This document shows positions 1-8,838 of a stretch of 64,000 nucleotides of DNA, in pieces. Made by a program: the position numbers and the translations under genes. How positions within the stretch are numbered: position 1 is the stretch's first letter; every line of letters begins with the position of its first letter. This stretch comes from Saccharospirillaceae bacterium. GTDB lineage: Bacteria; Pseudomonadota; Gammaproteobacteria; Pseudomonadales; Oceanobacteraceae. The notes under the pieces are model-generated. The model did no database searches. It was not told the origin of the DNA and was given only the letters and a program-made list of their open reading frames with translations. The stretch covers positions 372,001 through 436,000 of the forward strand of contig JAKVCS010000003.1 in the NCBI GenBank assembly GCA_022448365.1, read 5' to 3'.

Positions 1-164
1 CCCACCATAAATGCTGCGTACAAACCGGTTAACGGGTGAACCCCAGCAACAAAGGCAAACGCCACCGCCTCAGGAACCAGCGCCAGTGCAACGGTTAAAC
101 CGGATAGCGTGTCGTTTTTCAGGTTGGGAGAAAAAGTCTGCATAAATTCGCGCAGCAGTAACAT
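1..164 (-). CDS. SulP family anion permease, N-terminal fragment (cut by window edge)
   Basis: Only the first 54 or so residues are inside the window; the gene runs off the left edge. The visible part starts [11 protein letters not shown] and continues with a segment containing [18 protein letters not shown] and GLYAAF, which is the typical first membrane helix of SulP/SLC26 inorganic anion transporters (sulfate or bicarbonate uptake in the inner membrane). The ATG at 164 is preceded by an AGAAGGGA ribosome-binding site eight bases upstream, which supports this start. The next methionine (codon 8) is less well placed. The substrate cannot be told from this fragment, and I cannot see whether a STAS domain follows. 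Confidence 0.85.
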   Translation of the reverse strand, partial: MLLLREFMQTFSPNLKNDTLSGLTVALALVPEAVAFAFVAGVHPLTGLYAAFMV

Positions 165-306
165 CAGAGTGGTCCCTTCTGTTGAAGTATGTCGGCGGCG
201 GAATCAGACCGCCGTAAAAAGGCGCGAACTATACCAGTATCGGATAACAAATTCAGGTTTTTCGTTGGCTGTTGCAGCGTGTCAGATCCGACCTGCTGCA
301 CCCTCC
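165..306 (-). promoter_or_regulatory. Upstream region of the SulP gene with possible extended -10
   Basis: This gap lies between the metE remnant and the SulP start. On the minus strand it carries TGGTATAGT (plus-strand positions about 230-238), an extended -10-like element about 70 bases upstream of the SulP ATG. No convincing -35 was found. It is a weak prediction. Confidence 0.25.
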
Positions 307-1285
307 TCAACGACAGGCAGAGGCCAACCACAGGCGTTCGCCAAGTTTGTCCGCCAACGGGCGCAACCAGCCGGAGCGTTCGGCAACGGCATCAGCGCCG
401 GAAGACTCGGCACTGCGAACCGGTGCCAGCGACAGCACCTTGTGAATGGGTAACCAATCAATAACTCGATTCAGCTCTGAGCGGTCTGTTGTCACATCAA
501 CATGCAAACCGGCCACAGGTAAATTACAAGCCAGCTGAAGGTTGTCTTTTAAAGCGCCCAGGTAGGTGGCCAACAGAATATTCGGACGATTGGCTTTCAG
601 GGTGTGATATGACTGCTCAAAGGCGGTCTTCCATGCTAATGGCAGCTCCGTCACCAGAATCGGCTCATCAATCTGAACCCATTGCGCTCCTTCTTCGGCA
701 AACAACTCCAACAGTTCACTGTAAAAAGGAATCAGCTGATCAAGCAGTAACAGTGGATCACTGTCATCCTGAGTGTGCGCCAACGCCAGAAACGTGAGAG
801 GTCCGAGAATCACCGGCTTAACCTCAGGATGTGTTTCCCGCGCCAGCTGCCATTGTCGCAGTAAGGCTTCTGGATGAAACGAAAATCGTGTGCTTTGACT
901 CACTACTGGCGCTTGATAAGGATGATTTTTGCCAAATTTCGAATCAGTCGGTGTGGCTTCGCAACCCATAACGGTCACCATTTCCGCAATCAGATTGAAC
1001 AGAGAAAAGGTTCCCTGAGACTGCTCAGCAACAGCAGAAAAATCGGAGTGAAGAATGTGTGCCACGGTAGAATGCCTGTTTCGATGAATAACGGCCATGC
1101 ACTCTAATGAAATCACCGTATGAAGAACATTGGCCATTTCTCATGTTGCGATTAGTTTTTCTCACGTTAATCCAACGCGTTCTGCAACGTAATGCCGAAA
1201 TGAAATCTGCCTGAGCCGGTAAATCGACATATAAACTGACGCTGCAACTCCCGACTTTACGGCCCAACTCCAAACCTGCGAACAT
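307..1285 (-). pseudogene. metE: Decayed methionine synthase MetE (N-terminal domain remnant)
   Basis: The open stretch 307-1137 (276 codons) resembles the middle of the N-terminal barrel of cobalamin-independent methionine synthase. KPVILGPLTFL, GAQWVQIDEPILVTELPLAW and GLHVDV match the corresponding E. coli MetE segments, which I recall as [31 protein letters not shown] and GLHVDL. The reading frame stops at ERLWLASACR, where MetE continues with CSLLHSP. The whole catalytic C-terminal half with the zinc-binding His/Cys residues is therefore missing, out of about 750 residues. The 5' part is also damaged. The first aligned segment (HVLHTVISLE, like the YDHVLTTSLLL region) begins at an internal ATG, and the roughly 50 preceding residues can only be traced in other frames up to about 1285. 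I read this as a pseudogene. The alternative, a short functional MetE-like N-terminal protein, is less likely. Confidence 0.72.
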
Positions 1286-1319
1286 GGGACCAATCGTATT
1301 CGTTAAATTTTGGTTTGGT

Positions 1320-1832
1320 ATGTCGGCTCAGAGCAAATTATTTTCCCGTTATGTCACGCAACTGCCACCCGGTGAGCTGAGCTGGATCGGCGTTCGCCCC
1401 GGCAGGCGGTTGTCGATGCAGGCACTTAAAGCCACTCAGGCAGTGGCAACACTGGGCCTTCAGGGCGACCACCGCATGGAGAAAACGCCCGGAAGCGGGC
1501 GCCAGGTAACCCTGATCAGCGAAGAATTTATCCAACAGATTGGTCACTTCCTGGGCGGCAAAGTCGTTCGTCCGGAGCAATTGCGACGCAATCTGGTGGT
1601 GCGAAACATCAACCTTAACGCCCTGCGCTATCAGACGTTCAAAATTGGTGATGCGGTATTTGAAGCGACTGCGCTTTGCCACCCCTGCAGCCGCATGGAG
1701 CAGGAATTGGGGAAAGGAGGCCTGGCAGCCATGCTCGGACACGGCGGACTTTGCTGCAAAGTTATCCATTCGGGTGAGATTTCTGTCGGGGATCGCATTG
1801 AGTTATTCACTCCACAACAATCACTTCTTTGA
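1320..1832 (+). CDS. MOSC domain protein
   Basis: A 170-residue protein that is essentially one MOSC domain, a beta-barrel related to the C-terminal domain of molybdenum cofactor sulfurase. Family signatures seen are LPPGELSWIGVRP near the N-terminus, GLQGDHRM, RRNLVVRNINLNAL and the cysteine-bearing LCHPCSRMEQELG late in the domain. In YiiM and MOSC relatives the conserved cysteine is linked to sulfur or molybdenum-cofactor handling. The exact substrate is unknown. I chose the ATG at 1320 because family proteins start just before the LPxGE motif; an upstream in-frame ATG at 1284 would add 12 hydrophobic residues with no better ribosome-binding site. The CPXCG gene follows nine bases downstream, so the two are probably co-transcribed. 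Confidence 0.85.
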   Translation: MSAQSKLFSRYVTQLPPGELSWIGVRPGRRLSMQALKATQAVATLGLQGDHRMEKTPGSGRQVTLISEEFIQQIGHFLGGKVVRPEQLRRNLVVRNINLNALRYQTFKIGDAVFEATALCHPCSRMEQELGKGGLAAMLGHGGLCCKVIHSGEISVGDRIELFTPQQSLL

Positions 1833-1841
1833 GAGCACACC

Positions 1842-2072
1842 ATGCCTGTAAATGAACACACCAGCTGCTGCCCATACTGTAACGAGCTGATTACCGTGTT
1901 TATTGAATTGCCGGAAGAAGACCTACTGGCCGATCAGCTTGAGGCGTTGAGCCTCGACCAGCAACAGGATTGTCAGGTATGTTGCCGCCCGATTTACATC
2001 CGCTTGAGCACCAATCTGATGGGAGATGGCGGCGTCGGTATTGAACTGATGAGCGAAAATGACGTGTATTAG
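1842..2072 (+). CDS. CPXCG-motif cysteine-rich small protein
   Basis: A 76-residue protein with two cysteine pairs, CCPYC near the N-terminus and DCQVCCRPI in the middle. This is the hallmark of the CPXCG-motif family of small gammaproteobacterial proteins. The cysteines look like a zinc ribbon. The usual first motif is CPYCGE; here Gly is replaced by Asn (CPYCNE). The function is not known. It lies nine bases after the MOSC gene on the same strand, close enough for one transcript. A hairpin with CTGGGC/GCCCAG arms at 2102-2117 follows but lacks a T-run. Confidence 0.85.
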   Translation: MPVNEHTSCCPYCNELITVFIELPEEDLLADQLEALSLDQQQDCQVCCRPIYIRLSTNLMGDGGVGIELMSENDVY

Positions 2073-2146
2073 TTCCTCGGATACAGCGCCGGAGCTGACG
2101 GCTGGGCGTTAGCCCAGGACAGCAACGGCGGATTTCATTAACGGGA

Positions 2147-5100
2147 TTATTGCGGCATCGGCTCCGAGGTGACGTGTTCAGCGGCGCGTCCGTTAAACCC
2201 AAGTTTGCGTAAAACCGTATCCAATAACACATAAATTGCGGGCAGGATCAGCAGGCAGACAAACGTGGTAAACAAAATACCAAAGCCAAGCGATACCGCC
2301 ATTGGGGTAATAAACTGGGCCTGCCGGGAGGCCTCAAATACCATCGGCGACAAACCACCAAAGGTTGTCAGTGTGGTTAGCAAAATCGGACGGAAGCGAC
2401 GCACACCAGCAGCACGAACCGCGTCGAATGCCGACAGGCCTTTTTGCCGCTGCTCGTTGGCGTAAGTCACCAGAATCAGGCTGTCATTCACGACCACTCC
2501 AGCCAACGCCACAATGCCCATGATACTCATAATGGATAATCCGTAACCCAGCAAAATATGGCCGATAATGGCCCCCACAGCGCCGAAAGGTATTACGAAC
2601 ATAATCAGCAATGGCTGAGCGTAGCTTCGGAAAGGAATCGCCAGCAGTACGTAGATCAGTAACAACGAGAACATGCCATACAGCGACAGATTGTCCATGG
2701 TTTGCTTGGTATTGGCCTGACGTCCCTGGAAGCTGAAATCAACCGATGGAAAACGCGCCTGCAACAAAGGGAACACGTCCTCCCGCAAAACATTCATTGC
2801 GGCAGGAATCTGCCTTCGGGGCTCGACTTCTGAGGTAACGTTGACCACCTGATCTCCATCACGTCGACTGATTTTTGCCGGGGCCTGCTCTTTCTTCAGC
2901 GTCGCAATATCACCCAACTGAACATAACCACCCGCTGGTGTCCGGATTTTCAGGCGCTCAATATCGGCACTGAAAGAGCGCTCTTCCAGAGGTAATCGCA
3001 CCAGCACCGTAACCTCGTTGCGTTCGCGTTGTTGGCGCAACGCTCTGGCACCGTACAGTGCTGAGCGTATCTGGCGTGCAACGTTACTGGCATCAAGCCC
3101 AAGACTCCTGCCCAGCTGATTTAGCTCAACATCCCACTGCGGGGAGCCGGCTTCAAAACTATTGGCCACATCGGTGACGCCCGACAACTGCGATAGCTGA
3201 TTTGCCAGCTCAGCGCTGGCCAGCCGAAGTTCGTCACTGTTACTGCCGCGTAATTCAACCGTTAAGCCAAAACCACCCGATGGACCACCGCCGCGCTCTG
3301 CATCAAAGGTTAAACTGCGGATACCGGGAATTTCGCCAATGAACTCACGCCAGCGCTGCACCGTTTCATTGGCACTGATCGGACGCACCTCAGTCGGAAC
3401 CAGACGAGCTTCGACCTCAACGGTGGAGCCGGTGATATTGCCCTCGACGCTGATCACCAGCGGCACATCGGCATTATGAAAGGGCTCTGATACCTGATAG
3501 AGACTGTTTTCCAGATGCTCACGAACGGCTTTCGCCTGATCGAATGCTGCGTTAGCTGGCAGCTCTACCGTTGCCACAGCAAATTCGCCTTCAAGACGCG
3601 GAAACATACTGAATCCCATACGTCCGCTGGCTGGATAAGACATCACTACCGCCGCAATCGAAATAGCGGTAACCAGTGTTAATACCGGATGAAGAAGCGC
3701 CTTATTTAACACCGGAAGATAAATACGATTAATAAAACGGTGCAACCCGTGATCGACCCGCGCCCGCAGGGCATCAACTTTACGCCCGATGACGGATGGA
3801 TTTTTTTCCTTCAGATGGGCCAGGTGAGTCGGCAGAATAAACAACGCCTCCAACCACGAGATCATAAAGCAGCTGATCACCACAATCGGAATGGCTAAAA
3901 ACAATTTGCCCATCATTCCCGGCAAACTTAATAGCGGCAGAAAAGCGGCGACATTGGTTAAGATGGCAAACGCCAATGGCATTGCAACTTCCCGCGCGCC
4001 AACGATCGCAGCATCGTGAAATGGCATCCCTTTTTGCATATGCTCGTAAATATTTTCGCCAGCAATAATCGCGTCATCAACCACGATTCCGAGCGCTACA
4101 ATAAAGGCAAACATCGACACCATATTGATCGACACATCCCATATTGGCAGCAGCAACATAGCGCCCATAAACGCGGTTGGAATACCCATGGTGACCCAAA
4201 AGGCTAACTTGTATTCCAGGAATAAACTCAGCAGCACCATCACCAGGATTAAACCAATGGCGGCATTTTTTAATAGCAATCCAACACGTTGCTTGTAGGT
4301 TTGACCGTCATCGTCCGTGATAATAATTTCAACGCCCGGCGGCAACTCAGCGCGGATTTTTTCCAATTCGACGTAAGCCGCTTCAACTACGGTTAAAGGC
4401 GTTTGATCTTCGCTGCGAAAAATATCAAAACGAACCGAAGCCTGACCGTTGTAGGTTACCAGACGCGCACTGTCGCTGAAGCCTTCCCGCAGAGTTGCCA
4501 CATCGCCAAGGCGAACACTTACCCCACCGTCGTCACTGATCAAAGGGATATCTTTAAAATCGGCAGCCCAATAAACGCGATCATTTAATGTCACCAGAAT
4601 GTCACCGCTGTCGGTTTTTACCGCGCCGGCACTTTGCTCAAGCGCGTTATTGCCGATGATAGTGGCAACCTCATCCAGGCTTAACCCATAACGTTGCAGG
4701 TCCTGCTGACGGATCTCGATCTGAATTTCCTCATCCGGCATACCTTTTAATTCGACCTTGCTGATATTCGGTGATGACAGCAGTTTTTCTTTTACCTGCT
4801 CAGCCAGGCGTTTTAACTCGAAACGTTCCAGTGGACCGAAGAACGCCAGCTCCATCACCTCGATTGAACCGCTGAAAATGCTGACTACTGGTCGTTCGAT
4901 ATCCGCCGGAAACGTGCTGATGCGGTTAACCGCTTGTTGAATATCCTGATAGGCTTTCTGACGATCAACGCCATTTTCCAGTTCAATACGAACGTCTGCA
5001 GAACCACGAATGGCAGATGATTTTATTTCCTTAAATCCATCCAGCGATGCCAACTCGTTTTCAATCGGCAGCACAACACCTTTTTCCATTTCGGACGGTG

Positions 5101-5293
5101 TGGCACCCGGATAATTGACCCCAACAATAATCATGTCGGCTTCAAACGGAGGTATAAATTCTTTGCGAATCACCAAAGACATTAAAAAACCGCCAACAAT
5201 CAGGAATGCCATCAGCAGATTCGGAGCGACGCGATGCTCCGACATCCAGGCAACCGGGCCTCGACGAGAAGCAAGCTTGTGGTTAGTACTCAT
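2147..5293 (-). CDS. RND efflux pump, inner-membrane transporter (AcrB/MexB type)
   Basis: 1048 residues, the usual length for the hydrophobe/amphiphile efflux RND family. It is a proton-driven pump in the inner membrane that exports drugs or other compounds through an outer-membrane channel. The first helix is at about residues 24-43, followed by a large periplasmic porter region. The second helix group starts near 337. The transmembrane aspartate pair of RND pumps is visible in ALGIVVDDAIIAGENIYE (Asp406-Asp407). A second periplasmic loop and five more helices follow, with GVVVNDSLILV near the C-terminus. The gene starts 13 bases after the adaptor gene, with an AGGAGA ribosome-binding site. 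It is third in the order outer-membrane factor, adaptor, pump. The substrate cannot be inferred. Confidence 0.95.
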   Translation of the reverse strand: MSTNHKLASRRGPVAWMSEHRVAPNLLMAFLIVGGFLMSLVIRKEFIPPFEADMIIVGVNYPGATPSEMEKGVVLPIENELASLDGFKEIKSSAIRGSADVRIELENGVDRQKAYQDIQQAVNRISTFPADIERPVVSIFSGSIEVMELAFFGPLERFELKRLAEQVKEKLLSSPNISKVELKGMPDEEIQIEIRQQDLQRYGLSLDEVATIIGNNALEQSAGAVKTDSGDILVTLNDRVYWAADFKDIPLISDDGGVSVRLGDVATLREGFSDSARLVTYNGQASVRFDIFRSEDQTPLTVVEAAYVELEKIRAELPPGVEIIITDDDGQTYKQRVGLLLKNAAIGLILVMVLLSLFLEYKLAFWVTMGIPTAFMGAMLLLPIWDVSINMVSMFAFIVALGIVVDDAIIAGENIYEHMQKGMPFHDAAIVGAREVAMPLAFAILTNVAAFLPLLSLPGMMGKLFLAIPIVVISCFMISWLEALFILPTHLAHLKEKNPSVIGRKVDALRARVDHGLHRFINRIYLPVLNKALLHPVLTLVTAISIAAVVMSYPASGRMGFSMFPRLEGEFAVATVELPANAAFDQAKAVREHLENSLYQVSEPFHNADVPLVISVEGNITGSTVEVEARLVPTEVRPISANETVQRWREFIGEIPGIRSLTFDAERGGGPSGGFGLTVELRGSNSDELRLASAELANQLSQLSGVTDVANSFEAGSPQWDVELNQLGRSLGLDASNVARQIRSALYGARALRQQRERNEVTVLVRLPLEERSFSADIERLKIRTPAGGYVQLGDIATLKKEQAPAKISRRDGDQVVNVTSEVEPRRQIPAAMNVLREDVFPLLQARFPSVDFSFQGRQANTKQTMDNLSLYGMFSLLLIYVLLAIPFRSYAQPLLIMFVIPFGAVGAIIGHILLGYGLSIMSIMGIVALAGVVVNDSLILVTYANEQRQKGLSAFDAVRAAGVRRFRPILLTTLTTFGGLSPMVFEASRQAQFITPMAVSLGFGILFTTFVCLLILPAIYVLLDTVLRKLGFNGRAAEHVTSEPMPQ

Positions 5294-5306
5294 CGGTTAT
5301 CTCCTG

Positions 5307-6605
5307 TTAGCGCTGTGGCTCGCTATCCGATTGACTGGCCAGTGCTTCCTCAGCCCCAGCGTTTTGTGCATCGGGAGCAACCGGTTCATCCCGACGACCG
5401 GCAATACGCACCGGATATCCCGGCACAGGAGCATCGATACGGCTGATCAACAACCGATCGGCAACATCAAACCCACGCTTGTCCGCCGCTTCACCCTCGC
5501 GTTCGATGGCCACCCAAGACATCTCCCGGCCGTGGTACAACACATTCAAGGCGCGCTTCTGCAGTTCGTTGTCCGCACTGACAACCCAGACTTCATCCTT
5601 GTTGTTTAAATAGCGACGTTCAATCTGATAGGTGTTTTCCAGCGCTCGTCCGAACAACCGCACCTCAACAAAGTCGTTCAGCAACACCGGCGGCAACTCA
5701 CTGCCCTGCAATGCCAGCGGATCACGGATGGCGAGCATCAATTTCACCTGGCGGTCTGCACTATCCACGGCGGGCAATACATTCAGGATGCGCGCCTGAC
5801 GGGATTTGCCCAGCCACCCCGGCATAGATATTTCAGCCAGATGTTGTTTATCCAGCCAGGGTAAAAACGCCGACGGAATTTTTACTTCAATCCAGAATTC
5901 ATCTGTGCTGATTACATCGAACACCTCAGAGCTGGCCGAAACCTGACTGCCCACAGAAACGTTGCGGCGATTAATCTGACCCGCAAACGGCATACGAATT
6001 TCACTGCGTTCTAAATCCAGCCGGGCCTGATTCAGATTAGCTCTGGCCGTTCTCACCGCCGCTTTCGCTCGGGCGATTTGTGGTTCGCGTAACACCAGCG
6101 CTTTGTCTTGAGGCGACAGCTCAGTTTCTGATAACTCAAACTCTTCACGTGCCAGCGAAGCCTGGCCTTTCTCAATATCCAGATCAGCCAATGCCTGAGT
6201 ATAAGCCGCCTGCTTTTGTTCGAGCATCAAGCGAAAATCCTGCGGATCAATGCGCGCTAGCAAATCACCCTGCTGCAGTCGGGCACCAGGAACGGCAGCA
6301 TCATCAATAGCAACAATACGACCATTCACCTGCGGCTTTAACATCACCTGCTGCGACGCAGTGACCTGACCGCCAGCGAGCCAGGTCGGTCGGCTGCTCT
6401 GCCTGGTTAATGATTCTACTTCCACCAATCTTGCTTTGGTCTCGGGCGCAACCTTCTGCGGTTTTGGTGCACTTTTCACCACCCAGATCGAGATTGCGAT
6501 GCCAAGCGCCAAAACACCGAAACCGATCAGCGCGCCTGTTGCCATACTACCTTTATTGCTGGCTTGATCGCCTTGATGGCGAACGGGATCTCTAACGGGG
6601 CTCAT
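5307..6605 (-). CDS. RND efflux periplasmic adaptor (membrane fusion protein)
   Basis: 432 residues of the HlyD/AcrA adaptor family, which bridges the RND pump to the outer-membrane channel. A single N-terminal helix at about residues 22-43 anchors it; there is no lipobox. The lipoyl-like half-motifs are visible as VNGRIVAIDDAAVPGARLQQGD and the matching MPFAGQINRRNVSVGSQV, flanking an alpha-helical hairpin of about 100 residues. The beta-barrel domain follows. The tail is polar and low in complexity (EPVAPDAQNAGAEEALASQSD). Its ATG overlaps the stop of the outer-membrane factor gene by four bases, so translation is coupled. The C-terminal side leads directly into the pump gene. Confidence 0.93.
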   Translation of the reverse strand: MSPVRDPVRHQGDQASNKGSMATGALIGFGVLALGIAISIWVVKSAPKPQKVAPETKARLVEVESLTRQSSRPTWLAGGQVTASQQVMLKPQVNGRIVAIDDAAVPGARLQQGDLLARIDPQDFRLMLEQKQAAYTQALADLDIEKGQASLAREEFELSETELSPQDKALVLREPQIARAKAAVRTARANLNQARLDLERSEIRMPFAGQINRRNVSVGSQVSASSEVFDVISTDEFWIEVKIPSAFLPWLDKQHLAEISMPGWLGKSRQARILNVLPAVDSADRQVKLMLAIRDPLALQGSELPPVLLNDFVEVRLFGRALENTYQIERRYLNNKDEVWVVSADNELQKRALNVLYHGREMSWVAIEREGEAADKRGFDVADRLLISRIDAPVPGYPVRIAGRRDEPVAPDAQNAGAEEALASQSDSEPQR

Positions 6606-8014
6606 AGCGATAAGGATTCCTGTGATAACGGCTGCGAATCAGTTTCAACGTCGGAAAAACGTCCATGACTGACTGCCTGATATAAACGAATGCGGGTGAG
6701 ATTAAAGTTCAGCTGGTTGTTCAGTAGCAGACGCTCCAGAGCAAGCACATCGCGCTGGGCATTCAGCAACGACAGATAATCGCCAACCCCCTTGCGATAA
6801 CGACTGGTCTGAAACGATTCGGTTTTCCGTGATAACTGCAACTGACGCTGCAAGCTGGTGTCGAGACGTTGCTGTTCATCCAACGTCACCAGCACTTCCT
6901 GAACCTGTTGCGCAGCTTGCAGATACACCTGCTGATAGTCGGCAATCCGGGCGTCCAGCAAGGCCTGCTGGCTTTTAACCTGAGCGCGTCGATTGCCACC
7001 GTCAATCAGTGGCAACACCAGATTACCCGCCAGATTAGCAACCCAGTTATCGAACACATTGTTAATGCTTGGGTCCTGGCCGCTATAGCTGGCACTTAAC
7101 GTAACGCGCGGATAGCGGTTGGCTTTGGCAACGGCAACATTGGCATTGGCCGATTGCACAGTAAAGAAAGCCTGTTGCACATCCGGGCGTTCAAACAGTG
7201 CCGCGGCACTCACCTTTATGTGGTTCGCCACCACGGATGGCAGCAATTGTTGTATCGACCCCAGATCAATATTTGAGGCTAACCACAGCTGCAACTGCTG
7301 CTGAAAGATGTCGCGTCGCGCAGTTGCTGACACCAGATCACCATCAATGGATTCCAGCAGCGTTTGTTGCTGCCAGACGTCAGATACTTGGGATTGTCCT
7401 CGCTGGAAGCGTGCGTTAATAACTTTCAGGCCGGATTCAATGCGCTGCTTTTGCTGCTCCAACAGGGTAATGAGGTGGGTTTCGTGCAATAAACCAAACC
7501 AGGCATTCGCCACCTGACTGGCAACGGTATTCGCCTGGATACGGCTGGCAGCGCGACTTGCGAACAGGTCGTATTCGGCACGCTGGCGATTGCCGGCAAT
7601 CGCACCCCAAAAATCGATTTCATAACTGGCACTCAACCCCGCAGACCAACTGTCGCTGGTGGCGTTTTCACTCCAACTACGGGATTTACCGCCATTCAGG
7701 TTGACACTCGGGTACTGTTCAGCGGAGTTGATACGCAGCAACGCCTCACTCTGACGCAACCGTGCCAATGAAGCTTTCAGGTCATAGTTGTTTTCAAGCG
7801 CCTGACCGATTAACTGATTCAGCCGGTCATCACTGAACTCACTCCACCAACGATCCGGAATCGCCGTGGTCGAATCAGAAAAATCGGCTAGTAGTTCCGA
7901 AGATTCGACGTCAGGCTGAGCAACAACGTCAATATTGCTACAAGCTGCAAGCCCATGCAGTAATACAGGCAGCATCAACACAGCGATCAACGGTCGTCGA
8001 ACGACGGCATTCAT
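6602..8014 (-). CDS. RND efflux outer-membrane factor lipoprotein (TolC/NodT/OprM type)
   Basis: 470 residues of the NodT-type outer-membrane factor family. The signal peptide ends in the lipobox GLAAC with Cys25 as the predicted lipidated residue. Two repeats of the outer-membrane efflux domain follow, with WWSEFSDDRLNQLI, NNYDLKASLARL and SYEIDFWGAIAGNRQRAEYD in the first and typical coiled-coil helices in both. It forms the outer-membrane exit duct of the tripartite pump. It is the first gene of the operon, and translation of the adaptor is coupled through an ATGA overlap. No regulator is adjacent on this strand. Confidence 0.93.
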   Translation of the reverse strand: MNAVVRRPLIAVLMLPVLLHGLAACSNIDVVAQPDVESSELLADFSDSTTAIPDRWWSEFSDDRLNQLIGQALENNYDLKASLARLRQSEALLRINSAEQYPSVNLNGGKSRSWSENATSDSWSAGLSASYEIDFWGAIAGNRQRAEYDLFASRAASRIQANTVASQVANAWFGLLHETHLITLLEQQKQRIESGLKVINARFQRGQSQVSDVWQQQTLLESIDGDLVSATARRDIFQQQLQLWLASNIDLGSIQQLLPSVVANHIKVSAAALFERPDVQQAFFTVQSANANVAVAKANRYPRVTLSASYSGQDPSINNVFDNWVANLAGNLVLPLIDGGNRRAQVKSQQALLDARIADYQQVYLQAAQQVQEVLVTLDEQQRLDTSLQRQLQLSRKTESFQTSRYRKGVGDYLSLLNAQRDVLALERLLLNNQLNFNLTRIRLYQAVSHGRFSDVETDSQPLSQESLSL

Positions 8015-8201
8015 ATACGGTCCCTTTTATTGGTGAATTACCACAGGAAGGTGAAGAACGAGCGGCTATGATAAGCAGCCGCAAAAGTGCAAGGTTATGG
8101 CTTTTACCCATCTTTACCGAGCTGACACAGCTTGAATTCTATCCTCTTACACATGGCTCCGAATGACCGGAATCGCATCCTGTCGAGGTGGCAAAAAACC
8201 T

Positions 8202-8240
8202 TGATAATCATTTGCATTTCATTACCATTCGCCGTTTATA
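8202..8240 (+). promoter_or_regulatory. Fur box overlapping a promoter
   Basis: Positions 8202-8216 read TGATAATCATTTGCA, which matches the 7-1-7 Fur consensus TGATAATnATTATCA at 12 of 14 positions. A plausible sigma-70 promoter overlaps it: -35 TTGCAT at 8212-8217, a 17-base spacer, and -10 TTTATA at 8235-8240. The start codon of the first operon gene is at 8261. Binding here would block the promoter, so the three-gene PepSY operon is predicted to be repressed when iron is plentiful. Confidence 0.65.
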
Positions 8241-8260
8241 CGATTATTAGGTAGATCCTT

Positions 8261-8551
8261 ATGCCATTTGCGGTTTTTGCCCTCTGGCCTGCTTTGCATC
8301 TTATGTACGGTGTGAATCAACATCGCAGTGATAAGATTGACCAGCGTCGCCGCTATGCTGGCCGTATTCTGCTGGCGGCAGCCTTCCTGTTCGCCAGTCA
8401 ACCATACGGGTGGGAAAAAGGTATTTTCTACCTCCTGTTTTCTCTGATGGCCTGTTCGGTCGTCTTTGTTCAATTGCGCATCTGGCGACCGGCACTGGTG
8501 CCGGCCATTACCGTCATCAGCATTGCCGGAGGGCTTTATGCTCTGGTTTAA
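8261..8551 (+). CDS. DUF3325-like small membrane protein
   Basis: A 96-residue, largely hydrophobic protein with about three membrane helices. It has the general DUF3325 pattern: a histidine after the first helix (GVNQHRSDK), a basic stretch RRRYAGR leading into a helix with a GW.G turn, and a terminal helix after an RPAL motif. DUF3325, DUF3649 and PepSY proteins commonly cluster with iron uptake genes. It is the first gene behind a Fur box, and the last 14 bases overlap the next gene. The biochemical role is unknown. The family assignment is by pattern from memory. Confidence 0.62.
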   Translation: MPFAVFALWPALHLMYGVNQHRSDKIDQRRRYAGRILLAAAFLFASQPYGWEKGIFYLLFSLMACSVVFVQLRIWRPALVPAITVISIAGGLYALV

Positions 8552-8828
8552 ACGTAAAATGAACTCCAATGCCAGCCAGATCGCCGCCGCCATCGTCGGC
8601 GCTTTTCTGACTACCATCGCACTCACTATCGCCATTACGCTGTCATGGCCATTTGGGGATAAGGTAGAACAGATTTTTGCCGGCGGGCTGTTTTTCTTCG
8701 TATTCTGGGCAACGCTGTTTTACTGGGCGCTACTGGCGGATGGCGGACTGAAGGCCTGGACCAGAATTGGCTCGCTGTTATTGACGTTTGGTATTTACGA
8801 CGTCTTGTCTCTGACCGTATTCGCTTAG
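8538..8828 (+). CDS. DUF3649-like small membrane protein
   Basis: A 96-residue protein with about three membrane helices: AAAIVGAFLTTIALTIAITL, a second containing GGLFFFVFWATLFYWALL, and a third near the C-terminus. The pattern fits DUF3649 proteins found beside PepSY transporters in iron-uptake clusters. I chose the ATG at 8538 because GGAGGG lies six bases upstream. A longer reading from 8466 has no such site and would overlap the preceding gene deeply. It overlaps the upstream gene by 14 bases and is followed ten bases later by the PepSY gene. Confidence 0.65.
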   Translation: MLWFKRKMNSNASQIAAAIVGAFLTTIALTIAITLSWPFGDKVEQIFAGGLFFFVFWATLFYWALLADGGLKAWTRIGSLLLTFGIYDVLSLTVFA

Positions 8829-8838
8829 GAAGTTTGAT

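Noticed and set aside
2102-2117. Hairpin CTGGGC-GTTA-GCCCAG after the CPXCG gene
   Set aside because: No T-run follows on either strand, so it is not called as a terminator.
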